A DNA stretch of 64,000 nucleotides from Rouxiella sp. S1S-2 (lineage in GTDB: Bacteria > Pseudomonadota > Gammaproteobacteria > Enterobacterales > Enterobacteriaceae), in contig NZ_WFKL01000001.1 in assembly GCF_009208105.1 (NCBI RefSeq), positions 558,001 through 622,000 on the forward strand, in the 5' to 3' direction. This document shows positions 37,083 to 47,368 of the stretch, one piece after another (position 1 is the stretch's first letter; each line of letters starts with the position of its first letter). Both the position numbers and the translations under genes were made by a program. The notes under the pieces are model-generated. The model made no database searches, was not told the origin of the DNA, and was given only the letters and a program-made list of their open reading frames with translations.

Positions 37083-38081
37083 CTATTTTCTTTTCTCAAT
37101 CGTTGATTCGCATGCCAGTCTCGGGGCGAGCCACTCGGGAATTCGTTGCTCTAGCCACATCACGGGATTGAGCCAACTGCCGGCAACGAAACCGACGTGT
37201 CCCCCGTGTTCGGTCAGCTGATATTCTACCTCAGGCGGCAGGTCTTGTATGTTTGGAATAACCGCGTCGGTCATAAAAGGGTCATCTTTGGCATGAATGA
37301 TCAGTAGCGGTACTTTGACTCTCGCCAGTAGAGGCATGCCGCTACAGCGTCGATAATAGTCTAGTGCGTTTTGAAAACCGTGGGCCTTGGAGGTAATAGC
37401 TTCGTCGAACTCGCGAATACGTCGCATCGACTTAAGTTGCCCCAAGGTCACCGGCAGCGTGCCGGGATATTTAATCAGTTTACGCCGCGCATTGGCTTTG
37501 AGCTGGTCCAGCAGGTAGTGCTGATAAATCCGCGAAGAACCTTGCTCAAGACGACGGGCACAGGGTTCGAGCATCAGCGGTGCCGAGACAATCACCGCCG
37601 CCGTGAGCCGACAGTCTGCGCCTTCCTGCCCGAGATAGCAGGCCAGCATATTGCCGCCAAGTGAGAAACCCACTGCCGCAGTGGGTACATCGCCATAAGT
37701 CTCGTTTAGCCAGCGGAGGAAGAAGCGGGCATCACTGGTCTCCCCAGAGTGATAGATCCGCTGCAGCCGATTGGGTTCACCGCTGCAGCCACGAAAATGC
37801 ATGACAACGCCAAGGCCGCCCTGGTCCTTCCAGGCCTGCAAAAGTCCGTGCGCATAGGGGCTGGTGAAGCTGCCTTCCAGACCGTGAAAAAGCACCATAC
37901 GCGGTTTTTGTTGGGCAAATTCGGGGTTTTCGCTCCATGCCAAGTCCAGAAAATCACCGTCTGGTAGTTCGAGTCGCTGCCAAACCGGTTTGAGCTTAAC
38001 GTGTCTTCTGACCAGGCGGGGTAATAACGTCTGTAGATGCGGATTGCTAGCGCCGCGCAGAGGGTGAAAATTTTCAGCCAT
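37083..38081 (-). CDS. yheT: YheT, alpha/beta-hydrolase
   Basis: 332 residues, close to E. coli YheT (340). The nucleophile elbow is GFSLGGNML near residue 140 with Ser as nucleophile; the acid is in AKDDPF and the catalytic His in EHGGHVGF near 290. The family (COG0429) is a predicted esterase. Its usual neighbour yheS is 4.4 kb away because LysE and tauABCD genes lie between. Confidence 0.93.
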   Translation of the reverse strand: MAENFHPLRGASNPHLQTLLPRLVRRHVKLKPVWQRLELPDGDFLDLAWSENPEFAQQKPRMVLFHGLEGSFTSPYAHGLLQAWKDQGGLGVVMHFRGCSGEPNRLQRIYHSGETSDARFFLRWLNETYGDVPTAAVGFSLGGNMLACYLGQEGADCRLTAAVIVSAPLMLEPCARRLEQGSSRIYQHYLLDQLKANARRKLIKYPGTLPVTLGQLKSMRRIREFDEAITSKAHGFQNALDYYRRCSGMPLLARVKVPLLIIHAKDDPFMTDAVIPNIQDLPPEVEYQLTEHGGHVGFVAGSWLNPVMWLEQRIPEWLAPRLACESTIEKRK

Positions 38082-38182
38082 TTTGCGAAAAAAATCTCGT
38101 GTTGGAAGCTTGTACTACCAATACCACACTGATAGCTTCACTGCTAATTGCACAATAGTTGGGGGTGGGGAGCACCTGTAAA

Positions 38183-38785
38183 ATGGAACTGGGTTTATTT
38201 CTTTCGATGCTAGGGTTTTTATGGGTTGCCGCGATTACGCCGGGCCCAAATAATATGCTGTTGACCACCTCGGGGGCAAACTTCGGGTTTATGCGTTCGT
38301 TGTGGTTGATGATTGGCATCATGCTGGGTATGCAAAGTATCGTGCTGCTGGTAGCCTTCGGCGTGGGTGGATTAATTTTGATTTACCCGGCGCTGCACAC
38401 CATCCTTAAAGTGCTCGGCAGCCTTTATCTGCTGTGGCTGGCGTGGAAAATTGCCACCTCAGCCTATGAAACGCTGGAAACTGACGCCGCGCAGGCGAAG
38501 CCCATCCGCCTGTATCAAGGCTGGCTGTTGCAGTTTCTTAATCCAAAAGCCTGGCTGATGGGGCTGGGTGCGGTCGCCAGCTTTAGCCTTGCCGGTGCGC
38601 AGTACAATCACTCGGTGGCGGCAATCAGTCTTGGCGTGTTTATCGTCAATTTGGTGTCTGGAATTATCTGGCTGGGCTTTGGTACGGTCATCGGTCGCCT
38701 GCTGAGCAGTCGTCGTGCCTGGTACACCTTCAACGTAGCGATGGGGTTGTTAACCGCTGCCTGCGTGCTGTTGATATGGCGTTGA
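38183..38785 (+). CDS. LysE/RhtB-family amino-acid exporter
   Basis: 200 residues with six hydrophobic segments. The N-terminal ITPGPNNMLL motif (about residues 19-28) is diagnostic of the LysE superfamily. The ATG at 38183 is the first that fits the family start; a GTG-type extension upstream is unlikely. Substrate unknown. A terminator follows. Confidence 0.85.
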   Translation: MELGLFLSMLGFLWVAAITPGPNNMLLTTSGANFGFMRSLWLMIGIMLGMQSIVLLVAFGVGGLILIYPALHTILKVLGSLYLLWLAWKIATSAYETLETDAAQAKPIRLYQGWLLQFLNPKAWLMGLGAVASFSLAGAQYNHSVAAISLGVFIVNLVSGIIWLGFGTVIGRLLSSRRAWYTFNVAMGLLTAACVLLIWR

Positions 38786-38813
38786 TGCCGGTTTAGTGTG
38801 AATTAATAATGAA

Positions 38814-38844
38814 GACGGTCATCCAACGAGATGGCCGTTTTTTT
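38814..38844 (+). terminator. Terminator after the LysE-family gene
   Basis: ACGGTCAT (38814-38821) pairs with ATGGCCGT (with one G-T pair, 38831-38838) around an 8-base loop and is followed by seven T residues. Confidence 0.85.
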
Positions 38845-39021
38845 ATCCCCTCGTGAGTTGTTCTTGTCAGTGAAGGGCTAAAGTTTTCAGCAAAAACATT
38901 GCATATTCCATTTTGATATTAACAGTAATTTATTATTACTTTTAATGCGTCCTGTGCTCAGCTACAAACGCTCTACTCACCCCAAGAAAAATGATTCATC
39001 ACTTTTGTGGAGCACTCACCG

Positions 39022-40011
39022 ATGGTAAACCGTTCAATATTTCGTGGCGCAGCACTGCTGTTGTCACTGACTGCACTTAGCGCACACGCGGTAGATGTCA
39101 CCGTGGCTTACCAAACGTCGGCGGAACCGGCGAAAGTGGCACAGGCTGAAAATACCTTTGCCAAGGAGTCGGGTGCCAAAGTGGACTGGCGCAAATTCGA
39201 CAGCGGCTCTAGCGTGCTGCGTGCGCTGGCCTCGGGAGATGTGCAAATTGGCAATATCGGCTCGAGCCCATTGGCCGTTGCGGCCAGCCAGAAGCTGCCT
39301 ATCGAGGCTTTCTTGCTGGCCTCTGAGCTGGGAAGTTCTGAGGCATTGGTGGTGAAGAAAAACATCAACAGTCCGCAGGACCTGATTGGCAAACGCATCG
39401 CGGTGCCGTTCATCTCGACCACCCATTACAGCCTGCTCTCGGCCCTGAAGCATTGGGGAATCGACCCTAAAAAAGTCACTATCGTGAACCTGCAACCCCC
39501 GGCCATTGCTGCCGCCTGGGCGCGCGGTGACATCGACGGCGCCTACGTTTGGGCACCGGCGGTCAACGAGCTGGAAAAAACCGGCAAGGTGCTGACCGAC
39601 TCTTCCCAAGTCGGCAAATGGGGTTCACCAACGCTTGACGTTTGGGTAGTGCGTAAAGATTTTGCTCAGGCACACCCTGAAGTGGTGACTGCCTTTGCTC
39701 GCAGCGCATTGGCCGCGCAAAAAGCCTATCTGCAAAATCCTGACCAGTGGCTTAAAGATGCCTCAAACCTTAATACCCTGTCGCGCCTTAGCGGCGTGCC
39801 GGATGAACAAATTGCCGGGCTGGTTAAGGGTAACCGCTATCTGCCGGTTGACGAGCAGATAGTGCAGTTGGGACAGCCGGTTGATAAAGCCATTAAAGAC
39901 ACTGCCAGTTTCCTTAAAGAGCAGGGCAAGGTCGATCAGGTCGATTCTGACTACAGCAGCTACGTGACCAACAAATTCGTGAAGGCCGTGCAGGCCAGCC
40001 CGCAATCGTAA
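39022..40011 (+). CDS. tauA: Taurine ABC transporter, periplasmic binding protein
   Basis: Binds taurine and related sulfonates for use as a sulfur source. 329 residues; signal peptide ending SAHA-VDV (about residue 23), then [21 protein letters not shown] and [10 protein letters not shown] segments shared with E. coli TauA. GGAG lies nine bases before the ATG at 39022; an earlier GTG at 39007 is less likely. First gene of tauABCD. In E. coli the operon is activated by Cbl/CysB under sulfate limitation; such sites were not pinpointed here. Confidence 0.95.
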   Translation: MVNRSIFRGAALLLSLTALSAHAVDVTVAYQTSAEPAKVAQAENTFAKESGAKVDWRKFDSGSSVLRALASGDVQIGNIGSSPLAVAASQKLPIEAFLLASELGSSEALVVKKNINSPQDLIGKRIAVPFISTTHYSLLSALKHWGIDPKKVTIVNLQPPAIAAAWARGDIDGAYVWAPAVNELEKTGKVLTDSSQVGKWGSPTLDVWVVRKDFAQAHPEVVTAFARSALAAQKAYLQNPDQWLKDASNLNTLSRLSGVPDEQIAGLVKGNRYLPVDEQIVQLGQPVDKAIKDTASFLKEQGKVDQVDSDYSSYVTNKFVKAVQASPQS

Positions 40012-40021
40012 GGAGAACGGC

Positions 40022-40789
40022 ATGCTTCAGGTCTCTCAACTTTCTGCGGAGTATCAGGGAAATCCGGTGCTGCATGACATCTCGTTGCAGATAGACGCCG
40101 GGCAGTTGGTGGTGGTACTCGGTCCGTCAGGATGCGGGAAGACCACGCTGCTCAATCTTATTGCCGGATTTACCTCGCCCAGCGGCGGGTCGATTAGCCT
40201 GGACGGCTCGCCAGTGACGGGGCCAGGTGCCGAACGCGGCGTGGTTTTTCAGCATGAAGGGCTGTTGCCGTGGCGTGATGTGCAGAGCAACGTCGAATTT
40301 GGCCTTCAACTGGCGGGCATTGAAAAACGCCAGCGTCGACAAACGGCGGAGCGGATGCTCTCTAAAGTAGGACTTGCCGGTTATGAGCGGCATAACCTGT
40401 GGCAGCTTTCGGGCGGCATGCGCCAACGGGTGGGGATTGCTCGCGCGCTGGCGGCCGACCCGCGTTTGCTGTTGCTCGATGAGCCTTTTGGTGCGCTGGA
40501 TGCGTTTACTCGCGAGCAGATGCAGGAGCTGTTGTTGAACATCTGGCGTGACACCGGCAAGCAAATTTTCCTGATAACGCACGACATTGAAGAGGCGATT
40601 TTTCTCGCCAGTGAGCTGTTGCTGCTATCGCCAGGTCCGGGCAGAGTGCTGGAGCGCATCTCGCTGGACTTTGGTAAACGCTATGCCGACGGTGAGTCCT
40701 GCCGCAGCATCAAGTCAGACCCAGAATTCATCCGCCAGCGTGAGTACGTGCTGAGTCAGGTGTTCCAGCAGCGAGGAGCCCAGCTATGA
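40022..40789 (+). CDS. tauB: Taurine ABC transporter ATPase
   Basis: 255 residues. Walker [10 protein letters not shown] near residue 37, signature [15 protein letters not shown] near 130, and Walker [13 protein letters not shown]. Ten bases after tauA and overlapping tauC by four bases. Confidence 0.95.
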   Translation: MLQVSQLSAEYQGNPVLHDISLQIDAGQLVVVLGPSGCGKTTLLNLIAGFTSPSGGSISLDGSPVTGPGAERGVVFQHEGLLPWRDVQSNVEFGLQLAGIEKRQRRQTAERMLSKVGLAGYERHNLWQLSGGMRQRVGIARALAADPRLLLLDEPFGALDAFTREQMQELLLNIWRDTGKQIFLITHDIEEAIFLASELLLLSPGPGRVLERISLDFGKRYADGESCRSIKSDPEFIRQREYVLSQVFQQRGAQL

Positions 40790-41619
40790 GCGCTGAACCG
40801 GTGATTAAAGCGATAACGCGCGATGCGCCGACGGCAAGAAGCTGGTCGCTACCGCGCAACGTCCGTCTTAGCATTGCCACGCTGGCAACACTGCTGTTTA
40901 TCTGGTGGGCGGTGACGGCGTTGAAGCTTATTCCGCCGCTGTTTCTGCCCGCGCCGCAGCAGGTGTTGCATCAGCTGATTACTATCGCCAGTCCGCAGGG
41001 TTTTATGGACGCAACCCTGTGGCAGCACCTTGAAGCCAGTCTGGCGCGGATCGTGGTTGCGCTGCTGGCCGCGGTGATTATCGGCGTGCCGGTGGGGATT
41101 GCGATGGGGTTAAACGAAACCCTGCGCGGCATTTTAGACCCGCTCATTGAGCTATATCGCCCGGTTCCTCCGCTGGCCTATTTGCCGCTGATGGTGATTT
41201 GGTTCGGGATCGGTGAAACATCAAAAATTCTGCTGATTTACCTGGCCATTTTTGCGCCGGTGGCAATGTCGGCGCTGGCGGGCGTACGCAGCGCGTCAAA
41301 GGTGCGAGTTCGCGCCGCGCAGGCGTTAGGCGCAAGCCGCTGGCAGGTGCTGTGGCATGTCATCTTGCCGGGGGCATTACCTGAAATTTTAACTGGCGTG
41401 CGCATTGGATTGGGCGTCGGCTGGTCAACGCTGGTGGCCGCGGAGCTTATCGCCGCCACCCGTGGATTAGGATTTATGGTGCAGTCGGCCGGAGAGTTTT
41501 TGGCGACTGACGTGGTTATCGCCGGCATTAGCGTTATCGCGCTAATTGCCTGTGCGCTCGAATTGGGCCTGCGCTACCTACAGCGCAAATTAACCCCCTG
41601 GCACGGAGAACAACAATGA
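40786..41619 (+). CDS. tauC: Taurine ABC transporter permease
   Basis: 277 residues with six or so hydrophobic segments of the BPD_transp_1 family; the cytoplasmic coupling loop is [26 protein letters not shown] near 168-193. Overlaps tauB and tauD by four bases each. Confidence 0.95.
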   Translation: MSAEPVIKAITRDAPTARSWSLPRNVRLSIATLATLLFIWWAVTALKLIPPLFLPAPQQVLHQLITIASPQGFMDATLWQHLEASLARIVVALLAAVIIGVPVGIAMGLNETLRGILDPLIELYRPVPPLAYLPLMVIWFGIGETSKILLIYLAIFAPVAMSALAGVRSASKVRVRAAQALGASRWQVLWHVILPGALPEILTGVRIGLGVGWSTLVAAELIAATRGLGFMVQSAGEFLATDVVIAGISVIALIACALELGLRYLQRKLTPWHGEQQ

Positions 41620-42464
41620 ACGAACGTCTGAAAATTACCCCGCTGGGTCCGTATATTGGTGCGTTGGTGGAGGATGTGTCGCTTAACCGCCCGCTATCCG
41701 ATGCGCAGTTTGAACAGTTGTATCATGCATTGCTGAAGTATCAGGTGCTGTTTGCCCGCAACCAGCCGGTGACGCCGGTTGAGCAGCGTGCGCTGGCGGC
41801 GCGCTTTGGTGACCTGCATATTCATCCGGTTTATCCGCAAACACCGGAGGCGCGGGAAATTATCATTCTCGACACCGACGACAACAATCCGCCGGATAAC
41901 GACAACTGGCACACGGATGTCACCTTTATTGAAACCCCGCCGCTGGGTGCGATTCTGGCGGCAAAGCGGCTGCCCTCTACCGGCGGAGATACGCTGTGGA
42001 CCAGCGGTATTGCGGCCTATGAGGCGCTGTCAGCACCGTTTAAACAGCTACTGGCCGGTTTGCAGGCCGAGCATGACTTCACCAAGTCTTTCCAGGAGTA
42101 TAAATACCGTAAAACGCCTGAGGAGCATCAGCAGTGGCTGAAAGCCAAAGAAAAGAATCCGCCGGTGCTGCATCCGGTTATTCGTACGCATCCAGTTTCG
42201 GGTAAGCAGGCGCTGTTTGTTAACGAAGGGTTCACCACGCGCATTGTTGACTTGGCGGAGAAAGAGAGTGCAACGCTGCTTGATTTTCTATTCCGCCACA
42301 TCACCAAACCCGAGTTTCAGGTGCGCTGGCGATGGCAGGAGAACGATATCGCACTGTGGGACAATCGCGTAACGCAGCACTACGCCAATGCGGACTATTT
42401 GCCGCAGCGACGAATTATGCATCGTGCAACCATTCTTGGAGACAAGCCGTACTTTCAGGCGTAA
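41616..42464 (+). CDS. tauD: Taurine dioxygenase
   Basis: Fe(II)/2-oxoglutarate-dependent dioxygenase that turns taurine into sulfite and aminoacetaldehyde. 282 residues, E. coli TauD 283. The iron ligands are H99 and D101 in NWHTDVTF and the distal His in VTQHYANADY near 255. The 2-oxoglutarate Arg is in RIMHRATI. Last gene of the operon; a terminator follows. Confidence 0.96.
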   Translation: MNERLKITPLGPYIGALVEDVSLNRPLSDAQFEQLYHALLKYQVLFARNQPVTPVEQRALAARFGDLHIHPVYPQTPEAREIIILDTDDNNPPDNDNWHTDVTFIETPPLGAILAAKRLPSTGGDTLWTSGIAAYEALSAPFKQLLAGLQAEHDFTKSFQEYKYRKTPEEHQQWLKAKEKNPPVLHPVIRTHPVSGKQALFVNEGFTTRIVDLAEKESATLLDFLFRHITKPEFQVRWRWQENDIALWDNRVTQHYANADYLPQRRIMHRATILGDKPYFQA

Positions 42465-42479
42465 GGCATTTAGCGAGGT

Positions 42480-42509
42480 CCGGTGGCGCAGGTTCGCGCC
42501 ACCGGTTTT
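42480..42509. terminator. Terminator of tauABCD
   Basis: CCGGTGGCGC (42480-42489) pairs with GCGCCACCGG (42496-42505) around AGGTTC and is followed by TTTT. It lies between convergent tauD and yheS. Confidence 0.88.
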
Positions 42510-42527
42510 CATACCGTTATTCTATTC

Positions 42528-44441
42528 TCAGGCGTTGAACTCTTGCGCTAATTGCTCAAGCTGTTCCTGAGCATCTAGCCAATGCATCTCCACTTCTTCC
42601 AGCTCGCCCTTGACCTTTATCTGCTGCTGCAAACAGGCGGTGAGATCGGCCTTGCGGCTGATGTCATAGATAGCCGAGTCCGCCAGTTTCTCTTCAACGG
42701 CTGCCAGCGCAGCGCCGAGTTTTTCCATCTGCTTTTCCCAGGTGGTTATCTGCTTGCGTAGCGGCTGGGTCTGGTTGCGGAAATCGGCTTCGCGGCGTTT
42801 CTGATCTTTACGCGACTGTGCACTGTTGACCCCCGCGTCTTTCTCCGGCGCGTCCTGCTGTGTCTCCTGGCGTTGAATATCAACTAACCACTGCTGGTAG
42901 TCGTCAAGGTCGCCGTCGAATTGTTCAACTTTGCCAGCGTGCACCAAATACAAGTCATCAGTGGTGGAGCGCAGAAGGTGACGGTCGTGCGAAACCACCA
43001 CCATGGCGCCTTCAAAGTCCATCAGCGCTTCGGTCAAGGCCTGGCGCATGTCGAGGTCAAGGTGGTTGGTCGGTTCATCGAGCAGCAGCAGATTGGGGCG
43101 CTGCCAGACAATCAGTGCCAGCACCAGACGGGCTTTTTCGCCGCCCGAGAAACGTTCGGTTTTTTCGGTAACCTTATCGCCGTTAAAGCCGAAACCGCCG
43201 AGGTAATCGCGCAGCTGCTGTTCAGTCTGTTTGTCTGCCAGACGCACCAGATGCTGCAGCGGTGAGTCTTCTGCGCGTAAAAACTCCAGCTGATGCTGGG
43301 CGAAGTACCCGAGCTTAACGCCTTTTGCCAGGCCAATATCGCCCGACAGTGGCGGCATGGTGCCGGCCAGCAGTTTAATCAGCGTTGATTTACCCGCGCC
43401 GTTGCGTCCGAGCAGGCCGATGCGTGAGCCGGGTACTAAATTCAGCTTGATAGAATCAAGGATGACGTTATCGCCATAGCCCGCGCTGACTTTTTCCATT
43501 CGCAGCAGCGGGTCGGGCAGACTTTCTGGCGACCTGAAACTAAACTGAAAAGGATTGTCGACGTGCGCCGGAGCAATCAGCTCCATACGCTCAAGCATTT
43601 TGATGCGGCTCTGCGCCTGCTTGGCTTTCGTCGCCTGCGCGCGGAAGCGGTTGATGTAGCTTTGCAGGTGCGAAACCTTCTCCTGCTGGTGTTCAAACAG
43701 GGACTGCTGCTGGGCCAATTTGGTGGCGCGCTGGCGTTCAAACGACGAATAGTTACCGGTGTATTCATTCATCGTCTGCTGTTCGATATGCAGGATTTTA
43801 TCGACAATCGGGTCAAGGAAGTCGCGGTCGTGGGAAATCAGCACCAGCGTACCGTTATAGCTTTTCAGCCACTTCTCGAGCCAAATCACTGCATCGAGAT
43901 CCAAGTGGTTGGTAGGTTCGTCGAGCAGTAGCAGGTCAGAACGGCAGATCAGCGCCTGGGCCAGGTTGAGGCGCATACGCCAACCGCCGGAGAAAGACTT
44001 CACCGGATTTTGTAGCTGACTTTGGCTAAAGCCGAGTCCGCTGAGCAGGCTGGCGGCGCGGGCCGGAATGGTCCAGGCCTGAATCGCGTCCAGTTTGCCA
44101 TGCAACGTGGCAATCGCATGACCGTCGTCGCGTTCGTTGGCAGCCTGTAATTCGGATTCTAACTGACGAAATTCTCGGTCACCGTCGATAACATACTCAA
44201 TGGCGGGCACGTCGAGTGCTGGCGTTTCCTGATTAACCCAGGCTAACGCCCAGTTGGACGGAAATGTCAGATTGCCCGCGTCGGCGCTCATTTCGTTTTT
44301 CAGCAGCGAAATCAGGGTCGATTTACCGCAGCCGTTTTTACCTACTAACCCGACTTTTTGGCCCGGATTGATAGTGGCAGATGCATTGTCAAGCAGCACA
44401 TTGGTGCCACGCCTGATTTGTAACGATGAGAAAACTATCAT
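42528..44441 (-). CDS. yheS: YheS, ABC-F family ATPase
   Basis: 637 residues, same architecture and length as E. coli YheS: two ABC domains with Walker A GKNGCGKST (about 36) and GRNGAGKST (about 345), signatures FSGGWRMRLNLAQAL and FSGGEKARLVLAL, joined by a basic linker helix, plus a coiled C-terminal tail rich in Glu/Gln. There is no membrane segment. ABC-F proteins act on ribosomes; a translation role is known for the family. Confidence 0.95.
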   Translation of the reverse strand: MIVFSSLQIRRGTNVLLDNASATINPGQKVGLVGKNGCGKSTLISLLKNEMSADAGNLTFPSNWALAWVNQETPALDVPAIEYVIDGDREFRQLESELQAANERDDGHAIATLHGKLDAIQAWTIPARAASLLSGLGFSQSQLQNPVKSFSGGWRMRLNLAQALICRSDLLLLDEPTNHLDLDAVIWLEKWLKSYNGTLVLISHDRDFLDPIVDKILHIEQQTMNEYTGNYSSFERQRATKLAQQQSLFEHQQEKVSHLQSYINRFRAQATKAKQAQSRIKMLERMELIAPAHVDNPFQFSFRSPESLPDPLLRMEKVSAGYGDNVILDSIKLNLVPGSRIGLLGRNGAGKSTLIKLLAGTMPPLSGDIGLAKGVKLGYFAQHQLEFLRAEDSPLQHLVRLADKQTEQQLRDYLGGFGFNGDKVTEKTERFSGGEKARLVLALIVWQRPNLLLLDEPTNHLDLDMRQALTEALMDFEGAMVVVSHDRHLLRSTTDDLYLVHAGKVEQFDGDLDDYQQWLVDIQRQETQQDAPEKDAGVNSAQSRKDQKRREADFRNQTQPLRKQITTWEKQMEKLGAALAAVEEKLADSAIYDISRKADLTACLQQQIKVKGELEEVEMHWLDAQEQLEQLAQEFNA

Positions 44442-44579
44442 AAAGCGCCGTTTAATTAAGGTATGTTAAATTGGACTGTCACGATATTAAGGTAAATAAG
44501 ACGTCTGGAACGTCCCATTTTGTATTTGCGGAGCATGGTAGCTGAAAAATTGCACCCTGACGACGCTTTGGAGGTATTG

Positions 44580-45131
44580 ATGTCGCAGCCACCCAAGGTT
44601 TTGCTGCTGTACGCTCACCCGGAATCACCCGATTCGGTTGCCAATCGCCTATTGCTCGACAGGGCCCGGCAGTTGGATAACGTCACTGTCCACGATCTTT
44701 ATGCGCACTACCCCGATTTTTTTATTGATATTCATCGCGAACAGGAGCTGCTTCGTGAGCATAAGGTGATTGTTTTTCAACACCCTTTATACACTTACAG
44801 CTGTCCGGCGTTGCTCAAGGAGTGGATGGATCGCGTGCTGGCTCGCGGTTTTGCCAGCGGTGCGGGCGGCACGGCGCTGAGTGGAAAATATTGGCGTTCG
44901 GTAGTCACAACCGGCGAACCGGAAGGCGCCTATCGACCGGGGGGATACAATCGCTACAAGATGAGTGAAATTATGCGGCCGTTCGAGCTGACCGCCGCCA
45001 TGTGCCACATGCACTGGATGACGCCCATTATCATCTACTGGGCGCGACGTCAGCAGCCGGAAGTGTTGGCCAGCCACGCAGAAGCCTACGGCGAATGGCT
45101 TCAGTCCCCCATGCCACACGGAGGAGTTTAA
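44580..45131 (+). CDS. kefG: KefG, ancillary subunit of the KefB potassium efflux system
   Basis: Flavodoxin-fold NAD(P)H-quinone-reductase-like protein needed for full KefB activity. 183 residues, beginning [41 protein letters not shown] is diagnostic. GGAGG about seven bases before the ATG at 44580 and E. coli homology (184) set the start; the frame stays open back to 44520 but the extension has no counterpart. Divergent from yheS, followed at once by kefB. Confidence 0.94.
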   Translation: MSQPPKVLLLYAHPESPDSVANRLLLDRARQLDNVTVHDLYAHYPDFFIDIHREQELLREHKVIVFQHPLYTYSCPALLKEWMDRVLARGFASGAGGTALSGKYWRSVVTTGEPEGAYRPGGYNRYKMSEIMRPFELTAAMCHMHWMTPIIIYWARRQQPEVLASHAEAYGEWLQSPMPHGGV

Positions 45132-45133
45132 CT

Positions 45134-46942
45134 ATCGACAGTTCGAATTTACCCACCGCAATATTGATGTTTTTATTTGCCGCTGTTGTGGCGGTGCCGA
45201 TTGCACAGCGTCTGGGAATTGGCGCGGTACTCGGCTACCTGCTGGCCGGTATCGCCATTGGTCCCTGGGGGCTGGGCTTTATTCGCGACGTAGACGAAAT
45301 TTTGCACTTCTCGGAGCTGGGTGTCGTGTTCCTGATGTTTATCATCGGTTTAGAGCTTAATCCCGGCAAGCTCTGGCAGCTGCGTCGTCAAATATTTGGC
45401 GTTGGCGCGGGGCAGGTTATTCTCACCGCGTTGGTACTGGGCGGGCTGCTTTACCTGACCCATTTTGCCTGGCAGGCGGCGGTGATCGGCGGTATTGGGC
45501 TGGCGATGTCGTCCACCGCAATGGCGATGCAGTTAATGCAGGATAAAGGCATGACCCGTAACGAAGGCGGTCAGCTTGGCTTTGCGGTGTTGCTGTTTCA
45601 GGATATCGCGGTTATTCCCGCGCTGGCGCTGGTACCGGTTCTGGCAGGTACCTCTTCGGGCGGTAATGACTGGTCGATGATCGGCATGAAAGTGCTGGCG
45701 TTTGTCGGCATGCTGGTCGGTGGGCGCTATCTTCTGCGGCCGATCTTTCGCCTTATTGTTGCCTCCGGCGTACGCGAAGTGTTTACCGCGGCGGCGCTGC
45801 TCACCGTATTGGGTGCGGCGCTGTTTATGCAGGAGCTGGGCTTTTCGATGGCGCTGGGGACGTTTATCGCCGGAATATTACTGGCTGAAAGTGAATATCA
45901 GCACGAACTGGAAATCGCTATCGAGCCATTTAAGGGACTATTGCTTGGACTGTTCTTTATCTCGGTGGGAATGGCGCTGAATCTCGGCGTGCTTTACAGC
46001 CAAATACTGATTGTGCTGGCCGGTGTCGTGTTGCTGGTGATGGTCAAAGGCTGCGTGCTTTACCTGTTTGCCCGTGTGTTTGGTCTTGGCACCTCGATAC
46101 GTTTGCAGTTTGCCGCTGTACTGAGTCAGGGCGGCGAGTTTGCCTTTGTGCTGTTCTCTGCCGCCGGCGCGTTGAAGGTGATTTCACAGTCCCAACTGGC
46201 GCTGCTGCTGGTGGTGGTCACGCTTTCGATGATGACTACGCCGCTGCTGCTGAAACTGGTCGACAGGATTTTGTTCCGTCGTTATAACGCTCAGGAAGAG
46301 AGTGACGAGAAGCATTTTGTTGAGGACAACGAACCGCAGGTGATCGTGGTTGGCTTTGGGCGTTTTGGCCAGGTTATTGGCCGTTTGCTGATGGCCAACA
46401 AAATGCGTATCACGGTGCTTGAACGCGATATTAGCGCCGTGGGCCTGATGCGCAGCTACGGTTATCAAGTGTATTACGGCGACGCAACCAAGCTTGAACT
46501 GCTGCGCGCCTCCGGGGCAGAAAAGGCGAAATCGATAGTGATCACCTGTAATGAACCGGAAGACACTATGGAAATTGTGCGTCTGTGTCAGGAACACTTT
46601 CCGCACCTCAATATATTGGCGCGTGCGCGCGGTCGCGTAGAAGCGCACGAACTGCTTCAGGCCGGTGTGCAGAACTTCTCGCGTGAAACGTTTTCCAGCG
46701 CGCTGGAGTTGGGCAAGAAGGCACTGATTACGCTGGGTATGCATCCACACAGCGCCTATCGCGCCCAGCAGCATTTTCGTCGTCTTGACATGCGTATGCT
46801 GCGTGAGCTGGTGCCGCAGGTGCAGGGCGACGTGGCACAGATTTCTCGTGTCAAAGAGGCTCGGCGCGAGCTGGAGGATATCTTCCAGAGCGAAATGCAC
46901 AAGGAAAGACGGCAACTCGATGGCTGGGACGATGACGAATAG
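45134..46942 (+). CDS. kefB: KefB, glutathione-gated potassium/proton antiporter
   Basis: Protects against electrophiles by K+ efflux. 602 residues if begun at 45134: about 12 membrane segments (CPA2 family, with [19 protein letters not shown] near 28-46), then an RCK/TrkA-N domain with [15 protein letters not shown] near 400. Alignment with E. coli KefB (601 residues) puts the start exactly at an ATC codon (45134), seven bases after a strong GGAGGAG, with no ATG, GTG or TTG nearby that fits. An ATG at 45095 inside kefG would add 13 residues and lacks a ribosome site. The start is therefore either AUC or unresolved. Confidence 0.93.
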   Translation: MDSSNLPTAILMFLFAAVVAVPIAQRLGIGAVLGYLLAGIAIGPWGLGFIRDVDEILHFSELGVVFLMFIIGLELNPGKLWQLRRQIFGVGAGQVILTALVLGGLLYLTHFAWQAAVIGGIGLAMSSTAMAMQLMQDKGMTRNEGGQLGFAVLLFQDIAVIPALALVPVLAGTSSGGNDWSMIGMKVLAFVGMLVGGRYLLRPIFRLIVASGVREVFTAAALLTVLGAALFMQELGFSMALGTFIAGILLAESEYQHELEIAIEPFKGLLLGLFFISVGMALNLGVLYSQILIVLAGVVLLVMVKGCVLYLFARVFGLGTSIRLQFAAVLSQGGEFAFVLFSAAGALKVISQSQLALLLVVVTLSMMTTPLLLKLVDRILFRRYNAQEESDEKHFVEDNEPQVIVVGFGRFGQVIGRLLMANKMRITVLERDISAVGLMRSYGYQVYYGDATKLELLRASGAEKAKSIVITCNEPEDTMEIVRLCQEHFPHLNILARARGRVEAHELLQAGVQNFSRETFSSALELGKKALITLGMHPHSAYRAQQHFRRLDMRMLRELVPQVQGDVAQISRVKEARRELEDIFQSEMHKERRQLDGWDDDE

Positions 46943-47050
46943 TGTTTCGGCGCGTACGATGACAGAAGTTTCCGAATATTTTTTGTAAAGGATTTCGTAC
47001 GGCGAAGCGAGAAATAACGCCTCGCGGCTGAAATTCATGAGAGGCAAGAA

Positions 47051-47254
47051 ATGGCTACAACCCGTAAACGTTTTATCGCCGGTGCGGTATGCCCTGAGTG
47101 TAAGGCACTGGATACACTGATGTTATGGCAGGAAGATCAGGTCGAAGTGGTGGAGTGCGCCAAGTGTGGGCACCACAAACGCCAGACCGATGAGCAGGTG
47201 ACCAAGCACGTGCGCGCCGAAGAGCAAGTGATTGGGATCTTTCATCCCGAGTAG
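47051..47254 (+). CDS. yheV: YheV, small zinc-ribbon protein
   Basis: 67 residues, similar to E. coli YheV (66). Two CxxC pairs (CPEC near 15-18 and CAKC near 37-40) form a predicted zinc ribbon; the end IGIFHPE is conserved. Function unknown. Between kefB and slyD as in E. coli. Confidence 0.93.
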   Translation: MATTRKRFIAGAVCPECKALDTLMLWQEDQVEVVECAKCGHHKRQTDEQVTKHVRAEEQVIGIFHPE

Positions 47255-47368
47255 CGTTATGGCGCGCCTTTTTTTATGCTTAGGGGTACAGAGGCGCGGT
47301 TTTCCGCTACAATCTTCGCCAAAATCCAGTATTTGACGAAATTATAGTTTTCAACGGTAGGAGTTATC

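Noticed and set aside
44520..44579. Longer KefG starting at 44520 or 44534
   Set aside because: The 20-residue extension has no counterpart in E. coli KefG, and GGAGG fits the ATG at 44580.
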